Source of the DNA: Roseateles sp. XES5
Lineage (GTDB): Bacteria > Pseudomonadota > Alphaproteobacteria > Rhizobiales > Rhizobiaceae
DNA: 64,000 nucleotides
NCBI RefSeq assembly: GCF_020535545.1
Contig: NZ_CP084752.1
Coordinates: 3,809,501-3,873,500 of the forward strand
Direction of reading: 5' to 3'
Part shown: piece by piece, positions 7,327 to 17,153 of the stretch
Layout of the letters: each line of letters begins with the position of its first letter
Numbering within the stretch: position 1 is the first letter of the stretch
The notes under the pieces: model-generated
Told to the model about the DNA's origin: nothing
What the model saw: only the letters and a program-made list of their open reading frames with translations
Database searches by the model: none
Made by a program: the position numbers and the translations under genes

Positions 7327-9469
7327 CTTTCAGACCCATCGCTAATTCTTGATCGATCTCTTCATCCGAGTAGCCGGCGTCCATAAGGGTCCGAATGTAT
7401 TCTTCTCTTGCTGCTTTTGCCTTGGCTTGTTTACGGCTAAAGCCGCGCTGAATAGTTTCAACCTCGTTCAGGTCGGGCATCTTGAAAGTCATGAGGGGAG
7501 CATTTTTTTTGGCTGTGTTAAGCTCAGCAAAAAGGCTTTCCGCAAGCTTCCCAATTCCGCTAACACGTAACCATGCCTTCGAGCGGGTGAATGCTGTGAA
7601 AATCTTGTTGCGCCCTGAACGCGAGCGCCGCTCCACGGCATCAATCCCCACAGCAAAAACTGCAGCGGCTTCATTGCCCTTAGCCCTATAGACCGTCGAT
7701 AGAGTTACCTTGCCGACGATGGTGAAAGGAGGTTCATTGTAAGGGTCGGCTATAACGTTATTCGAGGAGATACCCGCCAATGCCAGGCTTTCGGCAATAT
7801 GCGAAAGGTATGACTTCGCATGACGGTCATCTAGTGAGATTACGACGATCTCTTCCGGTGTTAGCCCTCCTGCCAAGAAACGAAGGATGCTGGCAGTAAC
7901 CCATTCAATTTCATCACCCATGTCATCAGCAGCATGCCAGTCGATTAATGGGAACTCTGGCGTATCCGCTATTTGTACGGGACTGTTTGTATCTGGTCGT
8001 CTAATCCGCACCTCTTGACCGGTTTGAAGTTGTCCTGTCTCGACCTCGTAGCCAACATCCTGCCAATGATCTGCGCTCTCCAAGAGCTGTACAATGTTCC
8101 CGTAAACACCAAATCCTAGAGCGTGCGCCGAAACTAGTACATCTCGTTGATTTCTATAGCACTTGCTGAGTACTGCGTCATTGGTCGCCCCCGGAGGAAG
8201 ATGAGCGGATGATCGATCAAGGTCAACCAACGCTTGATCTTGCGCATCTACGCCGAATAACTCTTTCGGCTGGCGAATTTTCACGTTCATTATGTCCTGC
8301 AGCTCATCGTACGCCCAGATGATGCTTTTTCTGTCACGCTGGCCATGGGCCAACTGGTAGCAAAGCTTGTAGAACGATACCGGAAAATCCTGCCCTTCAT
8401 CGATCAACACGTGATCGTAGAACGGTTTAATAGCTGCCGTCTCGATGAGATTGGCGCATATAGCTTCGAATGGGCTTGTTCTCCCTCGCGCCATCGCTTG
8501 CGCTTCCGATAGGTTGAGTGGCCGTATCCCAACTCTCTTGCAAGCATCGGAATATACCCCCGGCAAAGAAGCACCACCCCATCCATGACGGATGTGGATG
8601 GTTTTCCAATCCGGATCGTTTTCTGAGTAGTGGCGGTAGAACTTAGTGATTAGGTTCTTGATTGTGGCTCTTAAGCTCTTCGTCAGAAATGTAATCAAAA
8701 TTCGTGCGGAAGGGTTGTTCAAGTGAAGGTGTGCTACCTTCATAGCCAGAATGACCGTCTTGCCCGACCCGGCCAACCCTCGAATACGGGCTGGTCCGCC
8801 GACATCGACCAGAGCAATGTGGCGTTGTTTCTGATCGAAGTTAGCGATCTCCGCCTCTAGTGCAGCCATAGCAACGGCTAGCGGTTGTTTTACAGGATCG
8901 TCAATCTGCCTCTTTACGGGCCTCGACAGCGCCTTAGCGCCCTCGACTACAGAGCGAACTTCGGAAACGGCTAATGCGCTTATCGCCTGCGCCCGCCACC
9001 CTTCTAGTAGACCAGCAAATTGGTCGTAACTCGAGCACGTTCCGCTTTCTAAGTCTGCCGTAGATGCGGTTGCCTTCTGTCCATTTGACGTATCGAATAT
9101 TAATGGATGTACATCGATAATCGCTTTGGTACGGCTAATCCGTAGTTCTCTGCTCCGAATTATTCGTGAATACAAATTGCTGCAAAAGTCGTTCAGGCCA
9201 CGATCTATATCTTCAACACTTTCCTTAGACCGTACGAATAAAGTATCATCGATAAATCGTATTGCCGTAAAACCATGCTCTGGTGAAAACAGCAGAATAT
9301 CCGGCCTCGTAGTCTCGGTCTCGTAATCAACGTACGCGGGGAAGTCGTAGTACAGTACGCCAGCATCCACGTGCAGGTTCTTTTGATTGTTACGGACGTA
9401 GTCGATGAAGCCCCGTGAAATAGGGTCGCTGTGATACCGGTCGGTCGTAACTACAATATCTAATGCCAT
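7319..9469 (-). CDS. UvrD/Rep-like superfamily 1 DNA helicase with degenerate nuclease-like N-terminus
   Basis: 716-aa ATP-dependent helicase. Walker A GLAGSGKT is at residues 231-238, Walker B/motif II LIDEGQD near 355-361, a motif V-like YRAKGNEA near 609 and motif VI-like FTRSKAWLRVSG near 645, all SF1A features. The first 120 residues carry RPDILLFSPEHGF, which resembles the strand layout of NERD/PD-(D/E)xK nucleases, but the expected E-x-K is replaced by AIRFID. ATG at 9469 is preceded by AGGG at 7 nt. It is the first gene of the four-gene island operon. Base composition (near 48% GC by eye) differs from both flanks, which suggests transfer. Confidence 0.85.
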   Translation of the reverse strand: MALDIVVTTDRYHSDPISRGFIDYVRNNQKNLHVDAGVLYYDFPAYVDYETETTRPDILLFSPEHGFTAIRFIDDTLFVRSKESVEDIDRGLNDFCSNLYSRIIRSRELRISRTKAIIDVHPLIFDTSNGQKATASTADLESGTCSSYDQFAGLLEGWRAQAISALAVSEVRSVVEGAKALSRPVKRQIDDPVKQPLAVAMAALEAEIANFDQKQRHIALVDVGGPARIRGLAGSGKTVILAMKVAHLHLNNPSARILITFLTKSLRATIKNLITKFYRHYSENDPDWKTIHIRHGWGGASLPGVYSDACKRVGIRPLNLSEAQAMARGRTSPFEAICANLIETAAIKPFYDHVLIDEGQDFPVSFYKLCYQLAHGQRDRKSIIWAYDELQDIMNVKIRQPKELFGVDAQDQALVDLDRSSAHLPPGATNDAVLSKCYRNQRDVLVSAHALGFGVYGNIVQLLESADHWQDVGYEVETGQLQTGQEVRIRRPDTNSPVQIADTPEFPLIDWHAADDMGDEIEWVTASILRFLAGGLTPEEIVVISLDDRHAKSYLSHIAESLALAGISSNNVIADPYNEPPFTIVGKVTLSTVYRAKGNEAAAVFAVGIDAVERRSRSGRNKIFTAFTRSKAWLRVSGIGKLAESLFAELNTAKKNAPLMTFKMPDLNEVETIQRGFSRKQAKAKAAREEYIRTLMDAGYSDEEIDQELAMGLKGE

Positions 9470-10119
9470 AAACGGACCCTACATACATTTCTCGCGCGGC
9501 CGCGCATTGAGGTCAGCGGCGACGCTACATTAATTACCAGATAAGTTCCCTACCCCAGAACCAGAAATTTTTACGAGGGGGTATTCAAGTCGCTTAGTGC
9601 AGCGGCTTCCCCCCATAGGGCGTCATTGTCTGGCGGCTTGTTATGTTCTGGCAATTCGTAGGATTTTCCCTTCCCAGCTTTCAACGCGGCGGAACGGACA
9701 TAAGGTGGGGTACTGGGGCTCGTCGCAGGGGTATATCTTTGCGGACATTGTTTGTTGCGGCATTTGACGTCCGCAAGGCACGAATTTAGTGAACGGACAT
9801 TCAATCCAACGGACAACACCCTCTTGGTCACCCGTTGTTCATCAAGCCCGCGGATACCTCGCCACTTCTGTAGATACAGTTCTCACAGCCATGCCGCCGG
9901 CCCTGCCACTCCCCCTGCTTTCCATTCGTATAACTTCGGCATTTTACTCTTTATATCAATGGAAATGTGGCTGCCCGAACGGAAGACTTGCGGTTTGCAC
10001 TGAGAGCGAACGGGACCCGCTTACGTCTGAGTAGCGCTTAAATGGTGCGATAAGCGGGGATTTCGATAGAACCGATGTAATTCTACCACGCCTTGTAATT
10101 TTCGCTCCACAACGCTCTT
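9470..10119. other. 650-bp gene-poor right end of the island
   Basis: No supported gene. It contains the likely promoter region of the helicase operon, a GC-rich palindrome around 9491-9505, and from 9690 to 9830 at least five scattered copies of CGGACA or its complement TGTCCG/GTCCGC. An 86-codon frame on the minus strand (9571-9831) has unusual composition and no recognisable content, so it is not called. No integrase and no repeat of the tRNA-Ser 3' end was found. High GC coding sequence resumes at about 10,120. Confidence 0.5.
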
Positions 10120-11097
10120 ATGCCACGGGAGCAATACGGGGTTACCGTCACGACAATGCGCGATTCCAAGACCGGTCGGGAGCCGCGGCCGAGCCCGTTT
10201 TCTTCGAGCCAGCCGACCTTCGAGCACATCATCACGGGCATCGACGAGAGCTTTCTCTGGCGGCTCGATGATTATCCCTGGGAGCGCAATGTCTGGAACT
10301 TCCATCCGGAGTTCGAGATCCACCTCATCCGCAAGGGCGCGGGTGTCGCGTTCGTCGGCGATTATATCGGCGCCTTCTCGGCGACCTATCTCACCGTCAT
10401 CGGCAGCGACCTGCCGCATGACTGGGTAACGATGACGGCGCCGGGCGAGGTCATCGAAGGGCGGGATATCGTGCTGCAGTTCCACCCGGACCGGATCCGC
10501 GAGGCCATGCGGCTGCTGCCGGAATTCGCGGAACTCGAGGACTTCTTTGCCCGCGCCCAGCGCGGCCTCGTGTTCACCGGCGAGACCTTGGAGAAAGGCG
10601 CGGCGCTGGTCGAAGGCATGGGCGCGCAAAAGGGTGTCGCCCGCCTCACCCTCTTCCTGCAGCTCCTCCATCTGCTTGCCAGTTCCACGGAGTATGAGGT
10701 TCTGTCCTCGCCGGAATATTCGCCGAAGCTCGATGCCGAAACGCTCGATGCGCTCCAGCGCGCGCTCGTCTTCATCTATCGCAACTTCTCGACGGACATT
10801 CGCCTCGCCGATGTCGCAGAGCTTGCCGGCATGAGCGAAAGCGCGTTCTCCCGGTTCTTCAAGAAGAACACCGGCAACACCTTCACCGACCATGTCAACA
10901 AGCTGCGCATCTGGCAGGCCTGCAAGCTTCTGGCCGAAAGCGACATGCCGATCACGGATATCTGCTTCGAGGTCGGCTATCTCAACATTTCCAACTTCAA
11001 TCGCACCTTCCTGCGCCAGCACCGCATGACGCCGTCGGCCTACCGGCGGCTGGCGCCGCATCGCCGGTCCATGCGGGACGACCCCGCGCGCCGATGA
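10120..11097 (+). CDS. AraC family transcriptional regulator
   Basis: 325-aa regulator. The N-terminal 150 residues look like a cupin-type sensor (FHPEFEIHLIRKGAG, then IGSDLPHDW). The C-terminal 100 residues hold two helix-turn-helix units: IRLADVAELAGMSESAFSRFFKK and ITDICFEVGYLNISNFNRTF, ending with the TPSAYRR signature. It stands immediately upstream of, and in line with, a sugar/polyol ABC operon starting at 11,299 and is probably its activator, with the transported compound as likely effector. ATG at 10120 is used, but ATG at 10156 is equally possible; neither has a strong ribosome site. Confidence 0.88.
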   Translation: MPREQYGVTVTTMRDSKTGREPRPSPFSSSQPTFEHIITGIDESFLWRLDDYPWERNVWNFHPEFEIHLIRKGAGVAFVGDYIGAFSATYLTVIGSDLPHDWVTMTAPGEVIEGRDIVLQFHPDRIREAMRLLPEFAELEDFFARAQRGLVFTGETLEKGAALVEGMGAQKGVARLTLFLQLLHLLASSTEYEVLSSPEYSPKLDAETLDALQRALVFIYRNFSTDIRLADVAELAGMSESAFSRFFKKNTGNTFTDHVNKLRIWQACKLLAESDMPITDICFEVGYLNISNFNRTFLRQHRMTPSAYRRLAPHRRSMRDDPARR

Positions 11098-11298
11098 AAC
11101 CTTGCGCATCTTTTGCGCCTTTTCTGCATTGCAGCATTCAATTGCGCATTAAAGTACAGGTTCGCTGCATCACGCGCGCTAGTTCCCCCGGTTTCCTCCG
11201 CTAGTATCAGCATTAGCGAAGATGTTCGCTGACAGATCGGCGCCAGCGCGAGGAGGTCGCGTCGCGCCGACCAACGGATCCTTGAGGGAGGTTCATCC

Positions 11299-12576
11299 AT
11301 GACATCCGTGAAGACGCTCGCTTCGAGCATTGCCTACGCATGCCTTCTTGCCAGCTCCGTCTCGTCAATTGCGCTGGCCGCCGAGTGCTCCGGCACGATC
11401 CGCGTCCTTGCCCAGCCGCGCGACGGCCTGACGCTTCTGGAAAGCCACAAGGACGAGTTTGCGAAACTGTCCGGCGGCGCATCCTTCGAGATCGACTATC
11501 TCAACGAGAACGACCGGCGCGCCAAGACCAAGGCGGACGCCTCCACAATCGGCAAGTACAATGTCTATTATGTCGACGAGGCGAATGTGGCGCTCTTCGC
11601 CTCCTCCGCCTGGATCGCTCCCCTGCTCGACTATTATCCGAGCGAATACGACTATGCGGACTTCGATCCCGGCCGCCAGAAGGTCGCGACCTATGACGGC
11701 AAGGTGTGGTTCGCGCCGGTCACCGGCGGCGGCGACCTCATGGTCTATCGCAAGGACCTTCTGGACGCTGCCGGCATCACGCCGCCGAAGACGCTCGACG
11801 AGCTGAAGGCCGCCGTCGAGAAACTGCACCAGCCGGACAAGGGCGTCTATGGCATCGCGCTGCGCGGCCAGCGCGGCTCGGGCGCAAACGTCTGGCGCTG
11901 GATGCCCTATTTCAAGGGCTTCGGCGGCGAATGGTTCGATGGCGACACGCCGACATTCAACAGCGAGGCGGCCGTCAAGGCGACGCAGACCTATCTCGAT
12001 CTCTTCAAATATTCCGCGCCCGGCACACAGACCGGCAGCTGGGATGAATCGACCGGCGCGTTCCTTTCCGGCCAGGTGGCGATCCTGATCGAATCGACGC
12101 CGCTCGCTGGCCTTGCGATCGATCCGAAGACATCGCAGGTCGTCGGCAAGGTCGGCTACCTGCCGCCGCCGACGCCGCTGACCGGCGGCGGTTACGGCCA
12201 TGGCCTCGCCATCGGCGCCAAGGCCAACCCGGACGATGCCTCCAAGGCCTGCGCGGGTCTCTTCATCGCCTGGGCAACCTCGAAGGAAAACGAAGAGCGG
12301 CGCCTGGAAGCCAACCAGTTCGGCGAACTCAACCGCACGAGCATCATGGCAAGCGAGGCCTTCGCCAAGCTCTATGGCCCGGATCTCGGCCAGGCGCTGG
12401 CCGAAACCGGCAAGGTCACCGCGGTCAATTTCTGGCAGAGCGCGCTCTGGCCGGATCTCGGCGATCGCTGGGGCATCATCCTGGAAGAGCTGATCACCGG
12501 TTCGCGCTCCGACATCAAGGAGGGTCTCGCCGAACTCGAAGGCTTCGCCAAGGACCTCGTCGCCCGCAGCCAGTAA
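11299..12576 (+). CDS. Sugar/polyol ABC transporter, periplasmic substrate-binding protein
   Basis: 425-aa family 1 (MalE-like) solute-binding protein. A signal peptide covers about residues 1-29, with cleavage near ALAA-E. The pattern GVYGIALRGQRGSGANVWRWMPY and the late FIAWATSKENEERR region are typical of binding proteins for polyols and related sugars in rhizobia. A GAGGGAGG ribosome site precedes ATG at 11299. It is followed by two permease genes, a dehydrogenase and an ATPase, a full import-and-oxidise operon. The ligand is not determined; association with a sorbitol/xylitol-type dehydrogenase favours a sugar alcohol. Confidence 0.92.
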   Translation: MTSVKTLASSIAYACLLASSVSSIALAAECSGTIRVLAQPRDGLTLLESHKDEFAKLSGGASFEIDYLNENDRRAKTKADASTIGKYNVYYVDEANVALFASSAWIAPLLDYYPSEYDYADFDPGRQKVATYDGKVWFAPVTGGGDLMVYRKDLLDAAGITPPKTLDELKAAVEKLHQPDKGVYGIALRGQRGSGANVWRWMPYFKGFGGEWFDGDTPTFNSEAAVKATQTYLDLFKYSAPGTQTGSWDESTGAFLSGQVAILIESTPLAGLAIDPKTSQVVGKVGYLPPPTPLTGGGYGHGLAIGAKANPDDASKACAGLFIAWATSKENEERRLEANQFGELNRTSIMASEAFAKLYGPDLGQALAETGKVTAVNFWQSALWPDLGDRWGIILEELITGSRSDIKEGLAELEGFAKDLVARSQ

Positions 12577-12642
12577 GCCTTTGAGCCGCGCGGCCGCTTT
12601 CGCCTCCCGAGACGGCGGCCGCGCGATGCCGAGGAAAGAGCC

Positions 12643-13506
12643 ATGACATCAAGAACCCGCCTGCCCGCCGTCTTCCTGGCGCCGCCGCTTGCCATCCTCG
12701 CGGTGCTCGCCTTCGTGCCGACGGCCTATGCCATCTACATTTCCTTCCGCAACCGCGAGCTCAGCCGTCCCGATGGCGGCTTCGTCGGCCTTGCGAACTA
12801 TATCGACCTCTTCTCCGACCGCCGCTTCATCAATGCGGTCGGCGTGTCGCTGACCTGGGAAGTCGTGACGGTGACGCTGACGCTGCTGGTCGCGGTGGTG
12901 CTCGGCATCCTGCTTTTCGAATTCGCCTCGATGCGCCAGCGAGCGGTGTTGACGCTGATCTTCCTGACGCCGGTCATCCTGCCGCGCGTCTCGGCCGCCT
13001 TCGTCTGGAAGTTCGCCTTCCACCCGCTCTACGGCATCATCACCTACCCCTACAAGATGATCACCGGCCAGCCGCTCGACGTGCTGTCGAGCCCCACGAC
13101 GGCGCTGATGACCGTCGCGCTGGTCGATGTCTGGCAATGGGGCCTGTTCTTCGCGGTGATCGTGCTGAAGCTGCTCGAAACCCTGCCGCCGCAGCCCTTC
13201 GAGGCGGCGCGGCTCGATCATGCGCGCTCCTGGCAGGTCTATGCCTATGTCGCGCTTCCCATGCTGAAGGCGCCGCTCATCTCGCTCACCTTCATCAAGA
13301 TGATCGAATCCCTGCGCGCCTTCGACCTCATCTACGTCATGACGCGCGGCGGTCCCGGCATCGCAACGGAAACGCTCGACATGTACGCCTTCTCGCAAGG
13401 CTTCATCGAGTCCGGCCGCATCTCCTATGCCTCCAGCATGGCGGTGCTCATGATGCTGGCCACCACCGTCATCTTCACCGTGATCTGGAAGAGGGTGAAG
13501 CCATGA
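12643..13506 (+). CDS. Sugar/polyol ABC transporter permease 1 (MalF/UgpA-type)
   Basis: 287-aa inner-membrane permease with about six transmembrane segments and the cytoplasmic coupling loop [22 protein letters not shown] (EAA motif, around residues 187-208) that contacts the ATPase. The first segment begins within 15 residues of the start. ATG at 12643 follows GAGGAAAG. Its end overlaps the next permease gene by four bases (ATGA), so the two permeases are translationally coupled and form the heterodimeric channel of this importer. Confidence 0.93.
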   Translation: MTSRTRLPAVFLAPPLAILAVLAFVPTAYAIYISFRNRELSRPDGGFVGLANYIDLFSDRRFINAVGVSLTWEVVTVTLTLLVAVVLGILLFEFASMRQRAVLTLIFLTPVILPRVSAAFVWKFAFHPLYGIITYPYKMITGQPLDVLSSPTTALMTVALVDVWQWGLFFAVIVLKLLETLPPQPFEAARLDHARSWQVYAYVALPMLKAPLISLTFIKMIESLRAFDLIYVMTRGGPGIATETLDMYAFSQGFIESGRISYASSMAVLMMLATTVIFTVIWKRVKP

Positions 13507-14315
13507 GCCTCTCGCGCATTCTCGGCAAGTCCGTCCTCTATCTTGCGGCCTTTTCGGCGGTTTTCCCCATGGTCTGGACGGCGATCAACGCCTTCAAGAA
13601 CCGGGTGGATATCGTCACCCCTACCCCGCTCTTCCTCTTCACGCCGACACTCGACAACTTCGCCTATGTGCTGGGGCGGGACAGCGTCGCGGCCGGCCTT
13701 ATCAACTCGCTGATCGCGGCCGGCGGCTCGGTGCTGATCGGGGCGCTGCTCGGCCTGCCGGCCGCCTATGCCATCGCGCGCTATCCGAACCGGTGGTCCG
13801 CCGATATCCAGTTCTTCGTGCTGTCGCTGCGTTTCCTGCCGCCGGTGGCGGTGGCGATACCGCTGATGGTGATCTGGCTCGATCTCGGCTTCTACGACAC
13901 GCGGATATCGCTGGTCGTGACCTATACCCTCCTGACGCTTGCCACCGTCATCTGGCTTGGCGTGCCGGCCTTCGCCCGGGTGCCGAAGGAGGTGGAGGAA
14001 GCGGCGCGCGTCGATGGCTACGGCCCCTATGCGGTGTTCCTGCGCATCGCCCTGCCCGTCGCCTCGCGCTCGCTCATCGGCGCCGTCGCCTTCGCCTTCG
14101 TGCTGGTCTGGAACGAGTTCCTGATCGCGCTGATGCTGACGACCTCGGATGCCAAGACGCTGCCGATCGTCGCTTCGGAACTCACCCAGCTCGGCCGCGA
14201 TGTGCCCTGGGGCATCCTGAATGCCTCCGTGGTGCTGCTTTCCATTCCGCCGCTCCTGCTCATCGGCATCCTGAGCGGCCTTCTCAACAACGCGTTCCGG
14301 CGCAAGAGCAATTGA
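13503..14315 (+). CDS. Sugar/polyol ABC transporter permease 2 (MalG/UgpE-type)
   Basis: 270-aa inner-membrane permease, second half of the translocation channel. It has six hydrophobic segments and the EAA loop [21 protein letters not shown] near residues 160-180. The true start is ATG at 13503 overlapping the previous stop; an apparent longer frame from 13137 is only read-through. The stop overlaps the start of the dehydrogenase gene by one base (TGATG), so the operon is tightly packed. Confidence 0.93.
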   Translation: MSLSRILGKSVLYLAAFSAVFPMVWTAINAFKNRVDIVTPTPLFLFTPTLDNFAYVLGRDSVAAGLINSLIAAGGSVLIGALLGLPAAYAIARYPNRWSADIQFFVLSLRFLPPVAVAIPLMVIWLDLGFYDTRISLVVTYTLLTLATVIWLGVPAFARVPKEVEEAARVDGYGPYAVFLRIALPVASRSLIGAVAFAFVLVWNEFLIALMLTTSDAKTLPIVASELTQLGRDVPWGILNASVVLLSIPPLLLIGILSGLLNNAFRRKSN

Positions 14316-15376
14316 TGACAGGACATTCTCCCATGCAAGCCTTGGTACTCGAGAAAAAGGGCGTTCTGGCCCTGCGTGACATCGACCTCCCGCTTTCGGT
14401 CGGGCCTGACGATGTGAAGATCGCCGTTCACACGGTAGGCGTCTGCGGCAGCGACGTGCACTACTATACGCACGGCGCCATCGGCGCCTATGTGGTGCAC
14501 GAACCCATGGTGCTCGGCCACGAGGCGGCCGGCACCGTCGTCGAAATCGGCGCCAATGTCCGCTCGCTCAAGATCGGCGACCGGGTCTGCATGGAGCCGG
14601 GCATTCCCGATCTCTCCTCGCGCGCCTCGAAGCTCGGCCTCTACAATGTCGATCCGGCCGTGCGCTTCTGGGCGACGCCGCCGGTGCACGGGGTTCTCGC
14701 CCCCTATGCGGTGCACCCCGCCGCCTTCACCTATAGTCTGCCGGACACCGTGTCCTTCGCGGAAGGCGCGATGGTCGAGCCCTTCGCCATCGGCATGCAG
14801 GCGGCCACGCGGGCGCGCATCGTGCCGGGCGATGTCGCCGCCGTCATCGGCGCGGGCCCGATCGGCATCATGGTGGCGCTCGCCGCGCGGGCCGCCGGCT
14901 GCAGCCGGGTGCTCATTTCCGATTTTTCGGCCGAAAAACTGCAAATTGCCGCGGCCTATGCCGGCATCGAGCCGGTAAACCTCACCGAGACGACCTTTGC
15001 CGCCGCCGTCCTCAAGGCAACGGCGGACTGGGGCGCCGACGTGGTCTTCGAAGCGAGCGGCAGCGCCAAGGCCTTCGATCACCTTTTCGATCTGGTGCGG
15101 CCCGGCGGCGCCGTCGTGCTGGTCGGCCTGCCGGTCGATGCGGTGCGCTTCGACGTGCCCGGCGCGATCTCCAAGGAGGTCCGTGTCGAAACCGTCTTCC
15201 GTTATGCCAATGTCTTCGATCGCGCGCTCGAACTCATCGCCTCCGGCAAGGTCGACCTGAAACCCTTGATCACCGGCACCTATGCCTTCGACGAGAGCGT
15301 CGCCGCCTTCGAACGGGCCGCCGAAGCAAGGCCTACCGACGTGAAGCTGCAAATCCGCGTGCAGGGGGAGAACTGA
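14315..15376 (+). CDS. Zinc-dependent polyol dehydrogenase (xylitol/sorbitol dehydrogenase-like)
   Basis: 353-aa medium-chain dehydrogenase oxidising a sugar alcohol with NAD(P). Catalytic zinc ligands are visible: C44 (VCGSDVH), H69-E70 (GHEAAG) and the later EPFA glutamate. The Rossmann motif is GAGPIG. The structural-zinc lobe is altered: [19 protein letters not shown] carries none of the usual four cysteines, as I recall is common in rhizobial xylitol dehydrogenases. The start at 14315 overlaps the permease stop; a second ATG at 14333 is possible. Encoded within the transporter operon, it probably acts on the imported substrate. The exact polyol is unknown. Confidence 0.88.
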   Translation: MTGHSPMQALVLEKKGVLALRDIDLPLSVGPDDVKIAVHTVGVCGSDVHYYTHGAIGAYVVHEPMVLGHEAAGTVVEIGANVRSLKIGDRVCMEPGIPDLSSRASKLGLYNVDPAVRFWATPPVHGVLAPYAVHPAAFTYSLPDTVSFAEGAMVEPFAIGMQAATRARIVPGDVAAVIGAGPIGIMVALAARAAGCSRVLISDFSAEKLQIAAAYAGIEPVNLTETTFAAAVLKATADWGADVVFEASGSAKAFDHLFDLVRPGGAVVLVGLPVDAVRFDVPGAISKEVRVETVFRYANVFDRALELIASGKVDLKPLITGTYAFDESVAAFERAAEARPTDVKLQIRVQGEN

Positions 15377-15378
15377 GC

Positions 15379-16476
15379 ATGGCGAACATCATCTGCGCCC
15401 ATGTCGACAAGGCCTATGGCGCCGTCAATGTCATCCGGGATTTCAACCTCGAAATCGAGGACCACGAATTCGTCGTCTTCCTCGGGCCGTCGGGCTGCGG
15501 GAAATCGACGCTGCTGCGCATGATTGCCGGGCTGGAGGAGATATCGGGCGGCGAAGTCTCCATTGCCGGGCGCACCGTCAACGATCTGGAGCCGCGCGAT
15601 CGCGGCGTCGCGATGGTTTTCCAGAACTATGCGCTCTATCCGCACATGACGATCTACGACAACATCGCCTTCGGCCTCCGGCGCATGAAGGTCGAGGCGT
15701 CCGAGATCGACCGGCGCATCAAGACCGTCGCCGCGACGCTCGGGCTGGAGCCCTACCTTGCCCGCAAGCCGACCGAGCTTTCGGGCGGCCAGCAGCAGCG
15801 CGTGGCAATTGCCCGCGCCATGATCAAGACGCCGCGCGTCTTCCTCTTCGACGAGCCGCTGTCCAATCTCGACGCCAAGCTGCGCAACCATATGCGCGTC
15901 GAGATCGCCCGCCTGCACCAGAGCCTCAAGACCACGACGATCTATGTCACGCACGACCAGCTCGAAGCCATGACGCTGGCCGATCGTATCGTCCTGATGA
16001 AGGGCGGTGCGATCGAGCAGGTCGGCACGCCCGCGGAAATCTACGAACGCCCGCGTACGCTCTTCGTCGCCGGCTTCATCGGCACGCCGAACATGAATTT
16101 TCTCGACGTGACGGCGCGCTCCGACGGCGAGACCTGGCTTCTCGAAGGGGACGGCCAGCGCTTCCGGGTCGGCCGCGCGCGGTTCGCCATCGAAGACGGG
16201 CAGGCCCTGACCCTCGGCATCCGCCCGTCCTCCCTGTCCGTGGCGGCAAGCCCGGAAGATCGGGAAAACACGCTCTGCGGCCTCGCCGATCTCATCGAGT
16301 TCCACGGCGACAACGCCCTCGTGTCCTTCCGGGTCGGCGACAGGGAGATCGGCGCCCTCGTGCCGGCGACCGGCCAACCCGCGCGCGGTGCGGCGGTCGC
16401 TTTCTCCGCCAGCGAAGACAACCTGCATCTCTTCGACCGGACGACAGGTCTTTCGGTGTTGAGACATCGATCCTGA
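15379..16476 (+). CDS. Sugar/polyol ABC transporter ATP-binding protein (UgpC/MalK-type)
   Basis: 365-aa ATPase energising the importer. Walker [10 protein letters not shown] (residues 36-44), signature LSGGQQQR, Walker [17 protein letters not shown] and H-loop VTHDQ are intact. The C-terminal 120 residues form the TOBE regulatory domain. ATG at 15379 begins three bases after the dehydrogenase stop with GGGGGAG upstream. It is the last gene of the operon, followed by an intrinsic terminator at 16517-16538. Confidence 0.93.
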   Translation: MANIICAHVDKAYGAVNVIRDFNLEIEDHEFVVFLGPSGCGKSTLLRMIAGLEEISGGEVSIAGRTVNDLEPRDRGVAMVFQNYALYPHMTIYDNIAFGLRRMKVEASEIDRRIKTVAATLGLEPYLARKPTELSGGQQQRVAIARAMIKTPRVFLFDEPLSNLDAKLRNHMRVEIARLHQSLKTTTIYVTHDQLEAMTLADRIVLMKGGAIEQVGTPAEIYERPRTLFVAGFIGTPNMNFLDVTARSDGETWLLEGDGQRFRVGRARFAIEDGQALTLGIRPSSLSVAASPEDRENTLCGLADLIEFHGDNALVSFRVGDREIGALVPATGQPARGAAVAFSASEDNLHLFDRTTGLSVLRHRS

Positions 16477-16516
16477 CGGCGGTCCGGACCGGCCATTCCG
16501 CGCCAATTGCAAAGCC

Positions 16517-16538
16517 CCTCCCGATTCCTGTCGGGAGG
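16517..16538. terminator. Terminator between ABC operon and convergent small gene
   Basis: Stem CCTCCCGA/TCGGGAGG (8 bp) with a 6-nt loop, followed by ATTT on the plus strand. It lies 40 bp beyond the ATPase stop and just beyond the stop of the convergent minus-strand gene, so it can serve both. Confidence 0.75.
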
Positions 16539-16548
16539 ATTTGCATCG

Positions 16549-16884
16549 TCAAGGCGCGTTTCCCGGACGAAGGGGAGACAGCGAGATCGACTGCGCGTCC
16601 AGACGCTCTCCCTGCTTCACCAGCAGCGCGGTCCAGGTCTGGCCGGCGGCGGTTCCCACGAAACACCCGTCGGCCGATCTGCGCAGGGACACGCCCGCCT
16701 TGCCCAGCACCGGTTCGAGCCAGTGAGCCGCCTCAGCCGATGGCACTGAAATCTTGAACGCCAATGCACGATCGGGTCGATGCGCCGCGAGATAGGCCCG
16801 GATCGTGGTCGACCCTGCCCCATGCGGCGCGTTGACCGTGGCGCAGACCATGTTCGCTTCGTCAGGCTCGTCGATTGCAGACAT
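16549..16884 (-). CDS. Hypothetical protein (111 aa)
   Basis: Soluble 111-aa protein of unknown function. The start at 16884 (MSAIDEPDEANMVCATVNA) has GGAAGGAA upstream and is preferred over the longer frame to 16929. No signal peptide, transmembrane helix or catalytic motif is recognisable; a WLEPVL amphipathic stretch and a beta-rich C-terminus are all that can be described. It is convergent with the polyol ABC operon and lies alone, some 270 bp from the MFS gene, in a stretch where I see nothing else. Confidence 0.55.
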   Translation of the reverse strand: MSAIDEPDEANMVCATVNAPHGAGSTTIRAYLAAHRPDRALAFKISVPSAEAAHWLEPVLGKAGVSLRRSADGCFVGTAAGQTWTALLVKQGERLDAQSISLSPLRPGNAP

Positions 16885-17153
16885 TCCATTCCTTCCCGGG
16901 GCCTGTGCCTCTTCCCAACCGGCCTGCATGCCTTTGGCGCACGGTCGGCGCGAAACCTCCCGACGGAATTGGCCTCCGTGGGCCGGTTCACACTCAGCTT
17001 CGCATGTATGGCGACCGTAGCGAAGCGAGGAAGCGTCAACAACGGGGATGACAGCGACTGGCGCGGCCAGCGGGGCATGCCGCCTTCCCCCAACGATCCC
17101 GTCGATCTCGCCGAACCATCAGGCCGCCGGCAACGTCTGCCTCTTCCAGGGCG

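Noticed and set aside
9571..9831. 86-codon minus-strand frame at the island's right end
   Set aside because: No ribosome site of note, no recognisable motif, unusual composition; not supportable as a gene.
4816..10119. Direct repeat of the tRNA-Ser 3' end and an integrase, which would define an integrative element
   Set aside because: Neither was found by eye in the window, so the island is called on composition and gene content only.
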